A stretch of 12,544 bases of DNA, taken from positions 1 to 12,544 of the forward strand of contig JAHFUF010000066.1 of NCBI GenBank assembly GCA_023265235.1, written 5' to 3'. Positions 11,752-12,544 of this stretch are shown one piece after another. A model generated the notes under the pieces. It had not been told where the DNA came from and did not search any database. It saw only the letters and a program-made list of their open reading frames with translations. Both the position numbers and the translations under genes were made by a program. How positions within the stretch are numbered: position 1 is the first letter of the stretch; the number at the start of each line of letters is the position of its first letter. Origin of the DNA: Blastocatellia bacterium (GTDB lineage Bacteria > Acidobacteriota > Blastocatellia > Chloracidobacteriales > JADJPF01).

Positions 11752-12544
11752 ATGGATAATATCTTACAAGATATCCGCTATAGCTTTCGTCAAATGAAAA
11801 AAAGCTTAGCTTTTACTTCACTGGCACTCTTGTTATTGGCTTTAGGCATTGGTGCTAATACTGCTATTTTTAGCTTGGTTAATATGGTTTTGCTTAGGCC
11901 ATTACCAGTAGAAAAGTCAGCAGAATTATTTTTTATTGAAGGTAAAATAGAAAATAGTGCTACAGATATAGCTGCTTTTTCCTATCCTAATTACCTAGAT
12001 TTTCGTGATCGTAATGATGTGTTTAGCGGGCTATTTGTTTATCGTTATGCCTCAATGAGCTTAAGTAATCAAGGGGATAATAGCATAATTTGGGGTTTTC
12101 TAGTTTCTGGTAACTACTTTGATATATTAGGAGTTAAAGCTGCCTATGGTCGAACATTTTTACCAGAAGAAGACAAAACTTTTGGTACTCATCCAGTAGT
12201 GATACTAAGCTATCGTTGTTGGCAAAATCGTTTTGGTAGTGCTCCTGATTTAATTGGCAAAAAGATTACATTAAATAATTATAATTTTACTGTTATTGGT
12301 ATTGCCCCTGAAGGGTTTAATGGTACAGAAATAGCCTATGCTACAGAATTTTGGGTAACTACTAGCATGGTTAAAAAAGTGGAACCAACATCAGATTGGA
12401 TTGAAAATAGAAATACAAGTAATTTACTTATGGTTGGGAGGCTTAAGCCAGGAGTTAGTCAAAAACAAGCTGAAGATGGATTAAACAGGGTTTATAGTAA
12501 ATTAATGGAAGAATACCCTACTATTAATCGTGCTCAAACTTTTA
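11752..12544 (+). CDS. ABC transporter permease, MacB/FtsX type (ADOP family), N-terminal part
   Basis: 264 codons, open to the window edge. It begins MDNILQDIRYSFRQMKKSLA, then a TM segment FTSLALLLLALGIGANTAIFS (cited in part) ending in LVNMVLLRPLPV, the hallmark start of acidobacterial duplicated orphan permeases. The following periplasmic part (about 60-260) is a MacB-like domain with FSYPNYLDFRDRNDVFSGL, VSGNYFDILGVKAAYGRTF, VVILSYRCWQNRFG and ITLNNYNFTVIGIAPEGF-like blocks. Full-length relatives have ~800 residues in two permease halves, usually without a linked ATPase. AGGGA lies 6 nt before the ATG. Substrate unknown; macrolide or lipoprotein export is only a family analogy. The preceding 241 bp hold no gene. 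Confidence 0.92.
   Translation, partial: MDNILQDIRYSFRQMKKSLAFTSLALLLLALGIGANTAIFSLVNMVLLRPLPVEKSAELFFIEGKIENSATDIAAFSYPNYLDFRDRNDVFSGLFVYRYASMSLSNQGDNSIIWGFLVSGNYFDILGVKAAYGRTFLPEEDKTFGTHPVVILSYRCWQNRFGSAPDLIGKKITLNNYNFTVIGIAPEGFNGTEIAYATEFWVTTSMVKKVEPTSDWIENRNTSNLLMVGRLKPGVSQKQAEDGLNRVYSKLMEEYPTINRAQTF

Noticed and set aside
1..12544. CRISPR array, tRNA, rRNA, riboswitch (including a TPP riboswitch near thiL) or phage genes
   Set aside because: Looked for and not seen; no regularly spaced repeats, cloverleaf sequence or TPP-riboswitch core near the minus-strand genes.

Overview
The window looks like a chromosomal segment of a low-GC member of the Acidobacteriota, plausibly a Blastocatellia-type lineage. 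The best clue is the gene running off the right end, which begins like an acidobacterial duplicated orphan permease (ADOP) of the MacB/FtsX type. A pure HEAT-repeat protein and an uncharacterised secreted protein fit the same setting. This assignment is inference; no 16S rRNA or other decisive marker is present. Core genes (thiL, rplS) lie in the AT-rich part with strong TTA/CTA/GCT/AGT codon use, so that composition is taken as the host's.

Layout. (1) Positions 1-1547 carry a minus-strand cluster of a flavin-reductase-like protein, a RidA-family protein and the N-terminal part of a PhzF-family isomerase; one 60-base sample here is about 50% G+C, visibly richer than the rest, and the cluster looks acquired. 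Two related C-terminal coding fragments (817-972 and 1669-1761) flank the flavin reductase. (2) Positions 1548-2497 are a gene graveyard: a short interrupted coding remnant, a 112-bp miniature inverted-repeat element with TA ends, a small hairpin and a decayed IS5-like transposase C-terminus. (3) Positions 2498-5566 carry, on the plus strand, a ~633-residue HEAT-repeat protein and a 364-residue secreted protein, possibly co-transcribed. (4) Positions 5569-9297 form a minus-strand run: aminotransferase, then thiL (17-bp overlap, GTG start), a perfect long palindromic hairpin, an ~8-TM membrane protein and a HAD-family protein (3-nt gap). (5) rplS (L19) points away from the aminotransferase and ends in a terminator shared with a convergent gene for a small exported protein. 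(6) A second miniature element sits just upstream of a membrane-anchored lytic transglycosylase, followed by the partial ADOP permease.

How the genes work together. The aminotransferase and ThiL overlap and are surely co-expressed, but the biochemical link is not evident. RidA (imine/enamine hydrolysis), PhzF (isomerisation) and the flavin reductase are small-molecule enzymes that may share a pathway or a detoxification role. Nothing here is a defence system, CRISPR array, tRNA or rRNA. The least explained items are the two related TA-ended miniature elements, the perfect 33-bp-arm palindrome, the HAD protein with an altered catalytic motif, and the HEAT/secreted protein pair.
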